Shown here: in pieces, positions 34,909 to 44,880 of the stretch
Layout of the letters: every line of letters starts with the position of its first letter
Position numbering within the stretch: the stretch's first letter is position 1
Assembly: GCA_024280335.1 (NCBI GenBank)
Contig: JAJRQI010000049.1
Span: 1-64,000 of the forward strand
Direction of reading: 5' to 3'
Source of the DNA: Deltaproteobacteria bacterium
Lineage (GTDB): Bacteria; Desulfobacterota; Desulfuromonadia; Desulfuromonadales; Geopsychrobacteraceae
DNA length: 64,000 nt
Notes under the pieces: generated by a model
Databases searched by the model: none
Told to the model about the DNA's origin: nothing
The model's input: only the letters and a program-made list of their open reading frames with translations
Program-made: the position numbers and the translations under genes

Positions 34909-36273
34909 TTATTTGATCAACAGGTCGACAAACCCCTGATAGGTCTGCCGTTTGCGCTCTGAGCGCCCGTAAAGGGTCGAGGAAAACAATGCCGTGGCGG
35001 CATGTTCGCCGAGCATCGAAAACAGTTGATAATCGATCGAATCGAGTTGCTCTTTCTGGATGAACAGACGGTAGACTGCCAGCACCCCGATCATCTTCCC
35101 CTGAATGATCAGTGGGATCGCCACGATCGGCGTCAGCAGGTCGTCAGAGCCGTCACCGATGGCTCCTTGCAGAAAATAGCTTTCACAGCTGACCGCGGTT
35201 TCACCCAACACCCCTTCACCGAGCGGCACATCGGCAAAGCTGTCGTCCTCCTCAAACCCTTCACCGGTTTCAAAACAGAGCTGGTTACTGCCTTTATCAT
35301 GCAGGAAGATGGCAAACTTCTCGGCACCGACGAAGTTGATCACCACCTCTTTAATGATTTCCAGTGTTTCTTCCCGATCAAGGGTCGAATGCAGTCGCGA
35401 AGAGGCAACGTACAGATTGGTCAGGTTGTTGTTGACATCTTCAACCTGCACCAGCTGGTTGGCAAATTCCAGGTTCTCCTGTTCCAGTTCGCCGATCCGG
35501 CGCAGCGCATCATCCTGCTCGCTGCGCAGTTTGCCGCACTCATCCTCCAGAGCCATCAGCCGCTGACTCAACTGTACATCTTCAACCTGCTGCAGCGACT
35601 CGATTTTTTTGCTTTTTACCAGGGTATCGAGCAATTCCTTGCTATTAGGATCAGGATGGATCAGATAAACCCCACAGCCCTCATTCTGCTGCTGCGGCAT
35701 CCGCTTGATTTTGCCGAACAGGGTCAGCGGTTTGCCGTCATCCAGTTCCAGCTTGATTTCCAGGGTGGCATTTTCCGTCAGCGGCGCAGAGGATTTCAGG
35801 TAGAGTCCCTTCGACGACAGATCGCTGGCGCTGGCGACCTGCAGACGCTGGCCGTCACGCACCTGCACCGGCATCTGTACCGCCACCCGTTCCGAAGTGC
35901 GGCGCTTGATTTCACCGAGCAGTCGGGCGACCTTTTCCCGCAACTCCGGTTTATTGACCGGCTTGGTGACATAATCATCAGCGCCGGATTGCAGGCAGCG
36001 TTGCACCTCCTCCGGCTTGCCGGCGGCGGTCACCATCAGAATCGGCAGTTTTGCCCAACGGGGATTTTTGCGGATCGTACGGCAGACTTCATCACCGTCC
36101 ATTCCCGGCATATAGAAATCGAGCAACAGCAGGTCGGGAGAGATCTTTTCGAGACGCTGCAGGGCTTCTTCACCGGACGAAGCAGTCACCAGATCGTAGC
36201 CGCAACCATCCAGATAAGCGCGTTCCAGCTCGAGAAACAGATCGACATCATCAACTAACAGGATTTTCGGCAT
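34909..36273 (-). CDS. response regulator with REC, PilZ and GAF domains
   Basis: 454 residues with AAGGAGG before the ATG. Receiver domain about 1-122 with phospho-acceptor Asp52 (LLLLDFYMPGMDG) and Lys in VTKPVNK. PilZ domain about 128-225 with the c-di-GMP motifs RRTSERVAVQ and SASDLSSKGLYLKS. A heptad-rich coiled coil runs about 225-285 (QRLMALEDECGKLRSEQDDA). A GAF domain about 290-435 follows (LEIIKEVVINFVGAEKFAIF). No DNA-binding or output enzyme domain is present, so it probably signals by protein contact, integrating phosphorylation, c-di-GMP and a small ligand or redox cue. Its kinase is not in the window. A terminator (36351-36385) separates it from the upstream thioredoxin-like gene. 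Confidence 0.9.
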   Translation of the reverse strand: MPKILLVDDVDLFLELERAYLDGCGYDLVTASSGEEALQRLEKISPDLLLLDFYMPGMDGDEVCRTIRKNPRWAKLPILMVTAAGKPEEVQRCLQSGADDYVTKPVNKPELREKVARLLGEIKRRTSERVAVQMPVQVRDGQRLQVASASDLSSKGLYLKSSAPLTENATLEIKLELDDGKPLTLFGKIKRMPQQQNEGCGVYLIHPDPNSKELLDTLVKSKKIESLQQVEDVQLSQRLMALEDECGKLRSEQDDALRRIGELEQENLEFANQLVQVEDVNNNLTNLYVASSRLHSTLDREETLEIIKEVVINFVGAEKFAIFLHDKGSNQLCFETGEGFEEDDSFADVPLGEGVLGETAVSCESYFLQGAIGDGSDDLLTPIVAIPLIIQGKMIGVLAVYRLFIQKEQLDSIDYQLFSMLGEHAATALFSSTLYGRSERKRQTYQGFVDLLIK

Positions 36274-36350
36274 CGTCCCGGCCTCCTTGGGAGAAAGTAA
36301 CTATTGCGGGAGAAATGAAGAGCCAGCCTACCCGAGCACCTGAAAAAAGT

Positions 36351-36385
36351 AAAGGTTCCCGGCGGTGTCTGCACGGGAACCTTTT
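36351..36385 (-). terminator. terminator of the thioredoxin-like gene
   Basis: Perfect 10-base stem AAAGGTTCCC / GGGAACCTTT with a 14-base loop and T-rich flanks on both strands, in the gap between 36446-36721 and 34909-36273. Confidence 0.7.
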
Positions 36386-36445
36386 AGTGGTCTCAAACCA
36401 GCTATTTCGTTCGTTCAACCGAACCGGACGAGGCATGCCTCGCCC

Positions 36446-36721
36446 CTACGCAACGTCGGCGGTCTCCTTCAGGTAACGGGGTCGCTCAACCAGGAAATTA
36501 ACAATCTCCTCAACGGCCGGAACCCGACCGGCAATCCGCAACTGATCGTCGATCAGCAACGCCGGGACCACATAAACCCGATTATCGATCAGCTTTCTTG
36601 AATCATGGAATTGATGGACTTCCGCTTCAACGCCAAGCGTCTCAAGCGCTTCACGGACATTTTCGACGGTCCCCTGACAGCTTCCCGGAGCGTCCGGCTT
36701 ACAAAGAATATCTATCCGCAT
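36446..36721 (-). CDS. small thioredoxin-fold protein
   Basis: 91 residues with AAGGAGGAG before the ATG. The pattern beta-Cys loop-helix-beta and the cis-Pro loop YVVPALLIDDQLRIAGRVP match thioredoxin-like small redox proteins. The usual CXXC is replaced by CKPDAPGSC (Cys7 and Cys15, seven residues between), so a classical disulfide oxidoreductase mechanism is doubtful. It resembles small thioredoxin-family proteins of arsenic or radical SAM contexts, but no specific function can be assigned. Cytoplasmic; upstream neighbour is clpB, transcribed the same way about 107 bases away. Confidence 0.75.
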   Translation of the reverse strand: MRIDILCKPDAPGSCQGTVENVREALETLGVEAEVHQFHDSRKLIDNRVYVVPALLIDDQLRIAGRVPAVEEIVNFLVERPRYLKETADVA

Positions 36722-36828
36722 GATCTCCTCCTTGCACGAGACTGGAGCTATTTACAACTAAACTCGTTATGATTATACGTCATCTTTCCCGGATGGCAAC
36801 TGTTTTTCGCCGATCTACCGTAGAATTT

Positions 36829-39444
<2,616 letters not shown>

Positions 39445-39542
39445 TATTTGCTCCTTAGCCAAATCTGATGAGATTATAGCGGTTATTCTCAGTAATGTCC
39501 GGTTAGATATTTGCAGTCAGAACAATCTACCAAATGACCACA

Positions 39543-39634
39543 TAAATCCCCCCTAACCCCCCTTTAGCAAAGGGGGGAATTGAGCACAATGTCCTTGCCT
39601 CCCCCTTTAGCAAAGGGGGATTGAGGGGGATTTG
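39543..39634. repeat. palindromic C-run/G-run repeat (MITE- or REP-like)
   Basis: Two hairpins, CCCCCC-TTTAGCAAA-GGGGGG and CCCCC-TTTAGCAAA-GGGGG, separated by about 28 bases and framed by AATCCCCCC on the left and GGGGGATTT on the right, so the whole unit is roughly its own reverse complement. Such TTTAGCAAAGGGGG units are common mobile intergenic repeats in bacteria. Confidence 0.7.
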
Positions 39635-39733
39635 ATCAGTTTAAATCATCAGCTAGAACCAAACCGGACACCACTGATAATTATTCGCATCTTGCTGGTT
39701 ATTTGCCGCGTCAGCTGCGTTGCCCATTGCCGC

Positions 39734-39753
39734 TGTATAGCTACGGCTATACA
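39734..39753. repeat. short perfect hairpin
   Basis: TGTATAGC-TACG-GCTATACA, an 8-base stem with a UACG-type tetraloop, inside the clpB-hsp20 gap. No U-run follows, so it is not a clear terminator; it may be part of a degraded repeat. Confidence 0.45.
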
Positions 39754-39856
39754 ACGGAAAGTACACCTTGCTGACACGCTAAATCCCGGCGCAATCTTGC
39801 GAACTCTTATGAAATACAGGGTACTAGCGCCGTTCAGGTCATTCCGACTTCCCGCA

Positions 39857-39888
39857 GAAAAAAGGCCGGACCCATAACAGGCCCGGCC
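39857..39888 (-). terminator. terminator of the hsp20 operon
   Basis: On the minus strand, GGCCGGGCC pairs with GGTCCGGCC-type sequence across a short loop and is followed by a run of seven T residues; it begins about 10 bases after the stop of the hsp20 gene 39898-40272. Confidence 0.75.
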
Positions 39889-39897
39889 CCTTCTGCA

Positions 39898-40272
39898 TCA
39901 ATGCAGCGTCTTGACCGCGATTTTTTTCGGCTTTGCCTCGGCCAGCTTCGGCAGCTTCAGCGTCAACACTCCATCTCGCAACTGTGCCTCACCGGCGTCT
40001 GCATCGATCCGGTCATGCAGCTTGAATTGCCGGTAGTAATGTTTCTCGGTACGTGCCTGCGGATCGGCAACGGCCCCTTCAAGGGTCAAAACCCCCTGAG
40101 AAACCTCGATCTGCAGATCCTGTTCAGCAACCCCCGGCAGGTCGATCAACAGTACCAGATCATCTGCGGTTTCATAAATATCGACCAGCGGCGTTGCACG
40201 GCGGAGCGCCCGGGCCTGCGCCGCAACGCTGGATTTCTCCTTCGCTTGATTCATCATCTGCTTGTCGTTCAT
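39898..40272 (-). CDS. small heat-shock protein (Hsp20), second copy
   Basis: 124 residues with AAGGAG before the ATG. The alpha-crystallin domain occupies about 27-118: PLVDIYETADDLVLLIDLPG, then GVAEQDLQIEVSQGVLTLEG and the family signature RDGVLTLKLPKLAEAKPKKI. It is shorter than its neighbour and lacks the I-x-I C-terminal anchoring motif in obvious form (ends IAVKTLH; I-A-V may serve). It is an ATP-independent holdase. It follows the first hsp20 gene by 54 bases and shares its sigma-54-type promoter. Confidence 0.93.
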   Translation of the reverse strand: MNDKQMMNQAKEKSSVAAQARALRRATPLVDIYETADDLVLLIDLPGVAEQDLQIEVSQGVLTLEGAVADPQARTEKHYYRQFKLHDRIDADAGEAQLRDGVLTLKLPKLAEAKPKKIAVKTLH

Positions 40273-40326
40273 GGTTCTACTCCTTTGTCTTGTCGCACCA
40301 TCTTTGCGGTTTAAAATTCGCTGAAG

Positions 40327-40755
40327 TCAGGCGGCCTTGATGCTGATCTTCTTCGGGATAGCCGAGGCCGCCTTCGGCAGGCTGATCCGCAGGATGCCGT
40401 TTTTGTACTCAGCGTTGACCTTGTCGCTGTCAACATCCATCGGCAGCAGCAGCGTCTGGCGGAACCCGCTGCGGTCACGCTCCTGACGATGCCAGGTGAC
40501 ATCCTCGGCGGTTTCGCTGGCTGTCCGTTCGCCGGAAAGGGTCAGGCGGCGACCAAGTACACTGATCTCCAGCTTCTCGACATCGATCCCCGGCAGCGGC
40601 GTTTCGACGACAAAGTCTTCGTCGCCCTCACGCCAGTTGAGGCGATCCTCCTGCCGCACCGCACTGCGTACCGAGGGCAAGCCGCAGCCGCGAAAAATCT
40701 GGTCCATCTCACGCTGAAAACTCTCCATTTCGTTGATCATCTGCAATCCGAACAT
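40327..40755 (-). CDS. small heat-shock protein (Hsp20), first copy
   Basis: 142 residues from the ATG at 40755 (MFGLQMINEMESFQREMDQI), which has AAAGGAGG upstream; the longer frame to 40836 has none. The alpha-crystallin domain is about 40-135 with GVDVEKLEI-type strands (PLPGIDVEKLEISVLGRRLT), FRQTLLLPMDVDSDKVNAEY, KNGILRISLPK. It ends IPKKISIKAA, giving an I-S-I anchoring motif. Transcription should start from the sigma-54-like promoter 40814-40830. The two Hsp20 proteins may form mixed oligomers, as paired copies often do. Confidence 0.94.
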   Translation of the reverse strand: MFGLQMINEMESFQREMDQIFRGCGLPSVRSAVRQEDRLNWREGDEDFVVETPLPGIDVEKLEISVLGRRLTLSGERTASETAEDVTWHRQERDRSGFRQTLLLPMDVDSDKVNAEYKNGILRISLPKAASAIPKKISIKAA

Positions 40756-40813
40756 GTCTTCCTCCTTTATTCTGGGTTGATGATTTACCTGTTCAGTTCG
40801 TAATGATCGATAC

Positions 40814-40830
40814 TTCAAAGTCAGTGCCAA
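40814..40830 (-). promoter_or_regulatory. sigma-54-type promoter of the hsp20 operon
   Basis: On the minus strand: TTGGCACTGACTTTGAA. The -24 element TTGGCAC is exact and GG is followed after 10 bases by GA where the consensus has GC at -12. It lies about 59 bases before the hsp20 start and directly downstream of palindromes suited to an NtrC-type activator. Confidence 0.7.
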
Positions 40831-40888
40831 AAACAAAGGCTCAATATTTTCAGTAAGTTGAGAGGTATCAACGATTTAAAGCAGAGGG

Positions 40889-40944
40889 CTGCGACGTCGC
40901 AGAGTGTCGCAAAAGTGAGGGCGTGCGACAGGTGCGGCGTCGCA
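40889..40944. promoter_or_regulatory. upstream activator sites with TGCGAC palindromes
   Basis: CTGCGACGTCGCAG (40889-40902), half-sites TGTCGCA (40905-40911) and TGCGACA (40924-40930), and TGCGGCGTCGCA (40933-40944). The two palindrome centres are 43 bases apart, about four helical turns, placing both on one face of DNA 60-130 bases upstream of the sigma-54 promoter. They are the probable binding sites of the adjacent activator 40969-42393. Confidence 0.65.
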
Positions 40945-40968
40945 ATGAGAAACTTACAGAAATTGCAA

Positions 40969-42393
40969 TCAGGAAAGATCGTCGCGGGAGAGCTGCAAAC
41001 GTTGCAGGTGACGATAGAGGGTCGCCCGGTGGACTCCGAGCCGCCGCGCAGCAGCAGAGAGATTACCTTCGGCTGCAAGATAGGCAGCGCGGATCATCGC
41101 TTCGGTCAACTCAGCGCGCCGGCCGAGCATCCGCGGTGCCACATCCAGATCGGCGGTGTGGGCGCTTTCCGCGCCCTGGCCGAGCGGAGCAGCAACGGCG
41201 ACCGGCAGGTTTTGCGGATTATCGCCACTGGGCACGGCAGTCGGCGAAACAAACTGCTGCCGCTCACGAACCCATTCAGTAAAGGCCCGGGCGCCGATCG
41301 CCTCGGTTTCGGCCTCAACCACCACCCTCTCCAGCACGTTGCGCAGCTCGCGGACATTGCCCGGCCAAAGATAGGCCTGCAGCAGCCGCAACGCCCCGCT
41401 GGTCAGGCGCTGCACCCCTTTTTTATATTTAGCGTTGAACTGCTGCAGAAACTGCTCGGCGAGCAGCGGGATATCCTCTGCGCGCTCACGCAACGACGGC
41501 AGATGGATCCGCAACACCGCCAGCCGATGATACAGGTCAGCGCGGAAACGTTTCTCGGCGACCGCCTGCTCTAGCGGCACATTGGTGGCACCGACCACGC
41601 GCACGTCAACTTGCCGGCTGCGCTCGCCACCGACCCGCTGCACCCGACCATCCTCCAGAACCCGCAACAGCTTGCTCTGAATATGCAACGGCATGTCGCC
41701 GATCTCATCCAGAAACAGCGTGCCGCCGTCGGCCCGCTCAAAATAGCCACGATGCTCCCGCACCGCACCGGTAAAGGCGCCGCGCTCGTGGCCGAACAGT
41801 TCCGATTCGAGCAATTGTTCGCTGAGCGCAGTACAGTTCAACTCGGCAAACGTTTTATCGTGTCGGGCACTCTCTGCATGCAACGCCTGAGCGACCAACT
41901 CTTTGCCGGCGCCGGTTTCACCGGTGATAATCACCGCGGCATCCGAAGCCCCGTAGAGACGTATCTTGCGAAACACCTCATGCATCGCCGGACTGCTGCC
42001 GATCAGGTTGCGAAATCCGGTCTCCAGCCGGCTGGCGATGGTTTCACCGCGGAAATTGATCCGCACCAGCTGGCCCTGATAATCCTCGGTCAACCCGGCG
42101 AACTGGATATCTGCCAACTGTTCCGGTTGATCGGTCGCCAGCCGCACCTTAACGTCATGCAGGTCCAAACCCTGCTCAAGAACCTCGTCGGCCAGCTCTT
42201 CCAGGGGTGGTACCGCCTGGGGGAAAAGGGCGAGGGGGGAGCGGCCGCGGAGCTGCTCGGCCGGAATCCGCATCCAGCGCAGCAGCCGCTCCGAGAGGTG
42301 CTGCAGCTGCCAACTGGCCTGGCCGCGCCGGACCATCAGCAGATCAGGGGAAATTGCCGGAAGATGTTCAGAATTGATCGGTTCTAGCGTCAT
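40969..42393 (-). CDS. sigma-54-dependent transcriptional activator (NtrC type)
   Basis: 474 residues. N-terminal sensory region about 1-125 looks like a PAS fold (LLMVRRGQASWQLQHLSERL, LRWMRIPAEQLRGRSPLALF), with no receiver domain, so control is by ligand or partner rather than phosphorylation. AAA+ domain about 140-370: Walker A GETGAGKE, the sigma-54 contact loop GAFTGA, LFLDEIGDMPL. Fis-type helix-turn-helix at the end (NLSAAARRLGVHRATLYRHL). It lies immediately upstream of the hsp20 operon, reading the same way, and the TGCGAC palindromes between them are its likely sites. An NtrC-like heat-shock activator is known in Myxococcus (HsfA), a useful precedent. Start lacks a clear ribosome binding site; translation may be coupled to the PilZ gene 18 bases upstream. 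Confidence 0.92.
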   Translation of the reverse strand: MTLEPINSEHLPAISPDLLMVRRGQASWQLQHLSERLLRWMRIPAEQLRGRSPLALFPQAVPPLEELADEVLEQGLDLHDVKVRLATDQPEQLADIQFAGLTEDYQGQLVRINFRGETIASRLETGFRNLIGSSPAMHEVFRKIRLYGASDAAVIITGETGAGKELVAQALHAESARHDKTFAELNCTALSEQLLESELFGHERGAFTGAVREHRGYFERADGGTLFLDEIGDMPLHIQSKLLRVLEDGRVQRVGGERSRQVDVRVVGATNVPLEQAVAEKRFRADLYHRLAVLRIHLPSLRERAEDIPLLAEQFLQQFNAKYKKGVQRLTSGALRLLQAYLWPGNVRELRNVLERVVVEAETEAIGARAFTEWVRERQQFVSPTAVPSGDNPQNLPVAVAAPLGQGAESAHTADLDVAPRMLGRRAELTEAMIRAAYLAAEGNLSAAARRLGVHRATLYRHLQRLQLSRDDLS

Positions 42394-42411
42394 ATTTAAG
42401 ACAGGGGGAGC

Positions 42412-42747
42412 TCAGCGATGGAGCGCTGCTAGAAATTGTTTATAATCGTCCTCGCCGGACTCGATTTTAAGCAGACGGACTCCCATGCCACCCTTGCTGG
42501 CAACCCGGATCAGTTGCGGCGGAACCTTCTTGGCCCAATGAACCCGGCCTCGAGCGATTACGCACTTCTCATCGGGCAGAGAAATTTCCAGCACCAGCAA
42601 GGTCCCGGGCTTTTCCGGCTGGCCAGTGATTATAAACAGGCCCATATCGGAAATATCTTCAGTAAAAGCAATCCGCTTCGGGTAGTCAATCCCAAATCTG
42701 ATTTTCAAGCGCTTTCTTTTACGCTTGATGTCCCGCTTTTCACTCAT
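42412..42747 (-). CDS. PilZ-domain protein
   Basis: 111 residues from the ATG at 42747 (MSEKRDIKRKRKRLKIRFGI), with GGGGAG closely upstream. A single PilZ domain: basic RxxxR-type start RKRKRLKIRFG, then DISDMGLFI (DxSxxG) and a beta-barrel closing with GMGVRLLKIESGEDDYKQFL. It is a candidate c-di-GMP receptor acting by protein contact. It precedes the NtrC-type activator by 18 bases, so c-di-GMP might influence that activator or be co-expressed with it; this link is inference. Confidence 0.85.
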   Translation of the reverse strand: MSEKRDIKRKRKRLKIRFGIDYPKRIAFTEDISDMGLFIITGQPEKPGTLLVLEISLPDEKCVIARGRVHWAKKVPPQLIRVASKGGMGVRLLKIESGEDDYKQFLAALHR

Positions 42748-42846
42748 CGCTCCCCACTGACACAAGTAATTTGCAACCTCCTAGAATCTTAACAGGTTCA
42801 AGAAAAAAATAAACAAAATCTCATCCAGGGGGATTTCAGCGGGGAA

Positions 42847-43317
42847 CTAATTCACAACTTTCCAGTTGCCGTCGACCTCACGACAGGCGGTTCCGTAAGC
42901 GCGACTTTCCTCACCGCCGATAACGACCGTCTGCAGATATTCACGGCAATATTCATTCTGTGCGGTCCGGTAGGTTTTTATCGGGGTCAGGGTTCCGGAA
43001 TGGCCGGTGTCGGGATTGACCCAGTCGCTGCTCTCCTGCGTGCGGTAGCGCTCCAGACCGTTCTGGGTACTCTGCTGCATTGCCAGCTTGTCAGCTTGAT
43101 CCAGTGAGCGACCGATCTCTTGTCCAAACATGGCCCCGGCCAGGGTGCCGATCGCGACCGCAGCCAATCGGCCATGGCCGTGACCGAACTGAGCCCCCAA
43201 CAGTGCTCCGGTCCCTGCACCGAGCAGGGCACCGGTCTGCTGTTTCGGACCGGTCGCGGGCGCACATCCCGCCAAAAGAAAGGTTGCCAGTAAGCTCCAG
43301 ACACAGACTTTTTTCAT
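42847..43317 (-). CDS. outer-membrane glycine-zipper lipoprotein
   Basis: 156 residues with GGGAGA before the ATG. Signal peptide with lipobox LLAGC (Cys18). A glycine-zipper segment follows (GALLGAGTGALLGAQFGHGH and AVAIGTLAGAMFGQEIGRSL), as in 17-kDa surface antigen-type proteins, which insert or pack into the outer membrane. The C-terminal half (RTAQNEYCREYLQTVVIGGE) has a conserved Cys pair and resembles the globular end of this family. The minus-strand promoter 43378-43406 matches the two ECF promoters nearby, so it is probably part of the ECF regulon of 43606-44187. Confidence 0.85.
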   Translation of the reverse strand: MKKVCVWSLLATFLLAGCAPATGPKQQTGALLGAGTGALLGAQFGHGHGRLAAVAIGTLAGAMFGQEIGRSLDQADKLAMQQSTQNGLERYRTQESSDWVNPDTGHSGTLTPIKTYRTAQNEYCREYLQTVVIGGEESRAYGTACREVDGNWKVVN

Positions 43318-43377
43318 TTTTATCTCCCATGGATAAAGGTAAAATTGATCGTGGGTTGAACGACTCTTGATGTTCTA

Positions 43378-43406
43378 TCTGACGACCGGGAGCGGAAAAG
43401 GTTTAC
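43378..43406 (-). promoter_or_regulatory. ECF-type promoter of the glycine-zipper lipoprotein gene
   Basis: Minus strand: -35 GTAAACC (43406-43400), exactly 16 bases, -10 GTCAGA (43383-43378). It matches the two plus-strand promoters at 43466 and 45672 in -35 and spacing, and at four of six -10 bases. The ATG is 61 bases downstream. Confidence 0.65.
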
Positions 43407-43465
43407 AAAAAAACATCCGGCGGCGTATTTAATCCTGAAATTACTGGAAAAATTTCATGCTGGCG

Positions 43466-43494
43466 GTAAACCTTTCCGCGGATCGTACGTCTAA
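43466..43494 (+). promoter_or_regulatory. ECF-type promoter of the sigma/anti-sigma operon
   Basis: -35 GTAAACC (43466-43472), 16 bases, -10 GTCTAA (43489-43494). GTCTAA is a typical ECF -10. It lies 112 bases before the sigma-factor ATG, consistent with autoregulation, and is the same as the promoter at 45672-45700. Confidence 0.75.
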
Positions 43495-43605
43495 ACGATA
43501 CATAGCTGAGAATCTGGTTTTGGGGGAAGAATCATTTTCAGACAAACAGTCGTGGGTTCTACTGTATCCATTGACGAATCAAGCTGACGCGGATACGCTC
43601 ACAGG

Positions 43606-44187
43606 ATGGATGCAGCAACGGAAAAAATAGTTCTGGCCCGGATTCGAGATGGAGATGAGGCCAGCTTTGAAGTCCTGGTCAGGGCGCATTCCGCCAAAAT
43701 TATCAGTCTGGCCTGGCGACTGGTCGGCAACCGGGAAGATGCTGAGGATATTGCCCAGGAGGCTTTTATCCGGCTGCACCGCAACCTCGCTTCTTTTCGT
43801 GGCGACAGCAGCGTATCGACCTGGCTGTATCGAACCGTGACCCGTCTGACCATCGACTATCAGCGGCGGCAGAAACTTAAGCAGAAGATCTTCTTTTTTC
43901 GTCGCAGCAACGCGGAGCATGATCCCTACGAACTGGCCGCAGACCCGGCGGCCTCACCTGGGGATCAGTATCTGGCCGGAGAAGCCGGACGCCGCCTGGC
44001 CGCTGCCATGGGCAAACTTTCCGCGCGGCAGCGAGCGGTCTTCACCCTGCGTCACCATGAAGAGCTGCCGCTCAAGGAGATTGCCGCTGTGTTGCAACTC
44101 GAAGAAGGAACGGTCAAGGCCCATCTCCACCGCGCCGTGCATATTTTGCGTAAAGAACTGAAAGATCTGCAAGGGGGTCTAACATGA
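43606..44187 (+). CDS. ECF (RpoE/SigW-like) RNA polymerase sigma factor
   Basis: 193 residues. Region 2 about 20-90 (LAWRLVGNREDAEDIAQEAF, IRLHRNLASFRG, STWLYRTVTRLTIDYQRR) and region 4 about 125-185 (LSARQRAVFTLRHHEELPLK and EIAAVLQLEEGTVKAHLHRA). No other sigma regions, as expected. Its stop overlaps the anti-sigma start by 4 bases (ATGA). The promoter 43466-43494 and two matching promoters at flanking envelope genes suggest it controls itself and both neighbours. The inducing signal is probably envelope stress or a metal, inferred from the downstream genes. Confidence 0.94.
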   Translation: MDAATEKIVLARIRDGDEASFEVLVRAHSAKIISLAWRLVGNREDAEDIAQEAFIRLHRNLASFRGDSSVSTWLYRTVTRLTIDYQRRQKLKQKIFFFRRSNAEHDPYELAADPAASPGDQYLAGEAGRRLAAAMGKLSARQRAVFTLRHHEELPLKEIAAVLQLEEGTVKAHLHRAVHILRKELKDLQGGLT

Positions 44188-44654
44188 TCAATCAAGAGCA
44201 GATATGCTCCTGCCGACCACAGCAGTTGCTCCTTTATCACTATGACGAACTGGATACAGCCGGTCGCCGGCAAGTCGAACAACACCTGCAGAGCTGTACC
44301 GCCTGTCGCGCGGAACTGTCCGAGCTGCAAAGTTTGCTGACGGCGCTGCCGACAGCAGCGCCGAAACTTTCATCCGCCGAGCTGGACCGCTTCAGTGCCC
44401 GCGTCATGGAGCAGGTCCAGCCGCGCCGCAGTCGGTTTACCCGGCCCGCATTAGGCTGGGCACTGGCAGGGGGCGCCGCACTGCTGATCACCCTGAACCT
44501 GCCCCAGTTGCTTCCGACCTCTGCTCCGTTGCCAGCCAAGTTGCCGGTGGTCATGACTGCCGATCAAGATGTGCTGCTCAATCTGGAGCTGCTACAGACC
44601 CTGGAACTGCTGGAGGATTTTGAACTGCTCCAACAGCTTGAGCCTCTGGGATGA
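44184..44654 (+). CDS. membrane anti-sigma factor with zinc-finger (zf-HC2)
   Basis: 156 residues. The ZAS/HC2 motif H-x3-C-x2-C is His34, Cys38, Cys41 (EQHLQSCTAC) in the N-terminal cytoplasmic part that would bind the sigma factor. One membrane helix about 90-110 (GWALAGGAALLITLNLPQLL). The short periplasmic tail ends in a leucine-rich helix LELLQTLELLEDF (134-146) that is nearly identical to part of the next gene's product. It would hold the ECF factor at the membrane until a periplasmic signal releases it. Confidence 0.9.
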   Translation: MINQEQICSCRPQQLLLYHYDELDTAGRRQVEQHLQSCTACRAELSELQSLLTALPTAAPKLSSAELDRFSARVMEQVQPRRSRFTRPALGWALAGGAALLITLNLPQLLPTSAPLPAKLPVVMTADQDVLLNLELLQTLELLEDFELLQQLEPLG

Positions 44655-44658
44655 GCGC

Positions 44659-44880
44659 ATGAAAAAACTGTTATTGCTGTTATTGCTGTTATTGCTGACA
44701 GGCTTCTCGCTGCTGCCTGCACAGCTGCTTGCCGAAGAACAAACCGGCAGCGAGCCCCCCCGGGCCGAAGTTACTGTCAGTGTCGAGGATCAGAAGGTCA
44801 TCGAATTGCTGGAACTTTTGCAGATGATGGAACTGCTGCAGGATTTTCAGGTGATGACCCTTGCGGAGGAAAAGAAATGA
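44659..44880 (+). CDS. small exported Leu-rich protein, likely partner of the anti-sigma factor
   Basis: 73 residues starting at the ATG 44659, 4 bases after the anti-sigma stop. The signal peptide is almost pure leucine (KKLLLLLLLLLLTGFSLLPA, cleavage near LLAEEQ) and is encoded by a slippery TTATTGCTG triplicate. The mature part is acidic and ends with LELLQMMELLQDF (51-63), matching LELLQTLELLEDF in the anti-sigma periplasmic tail at 10 of 13 positions. No known family was recognised. The shared helix suggests that it binds or competes with the anti-sigma tail in the periplasm. The last 4 bases overlap the next gene. Confidence 0.75.
   Translation: MKKLLLLLLLLLLTGFSLLPAQLLAEEQTGSEPPRAEVTVSVEDQKVIELLELLQMMELLQDFQVMTLAEEKK

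Larger units (their letters stand above)
39445..39897. other. intergenic region with palindromic elements between clpB and hsp20
   Basis: About 450 bases with no supported gene. It contains a G/C-run palindromic repeat element (39543-39634), a TGTATAGC-TACG-GCTATACA hairpin (39734-39753), and the hsp20 terminator at the right end (39857-39888). The clpB promoter should lie in the first 100 bases; no sigma-32-like boxes could be fixed with confidence. Confidence 0.5.

Noticed and set aside
35002-36258. A 418-codon open frame on the plus strand
   Set aside because: It lies exactly opposite the REC-PilZ-GAF gene, has no ribosome binding site, and its residues show no recognisable domain; it is a shadow of the real gene.
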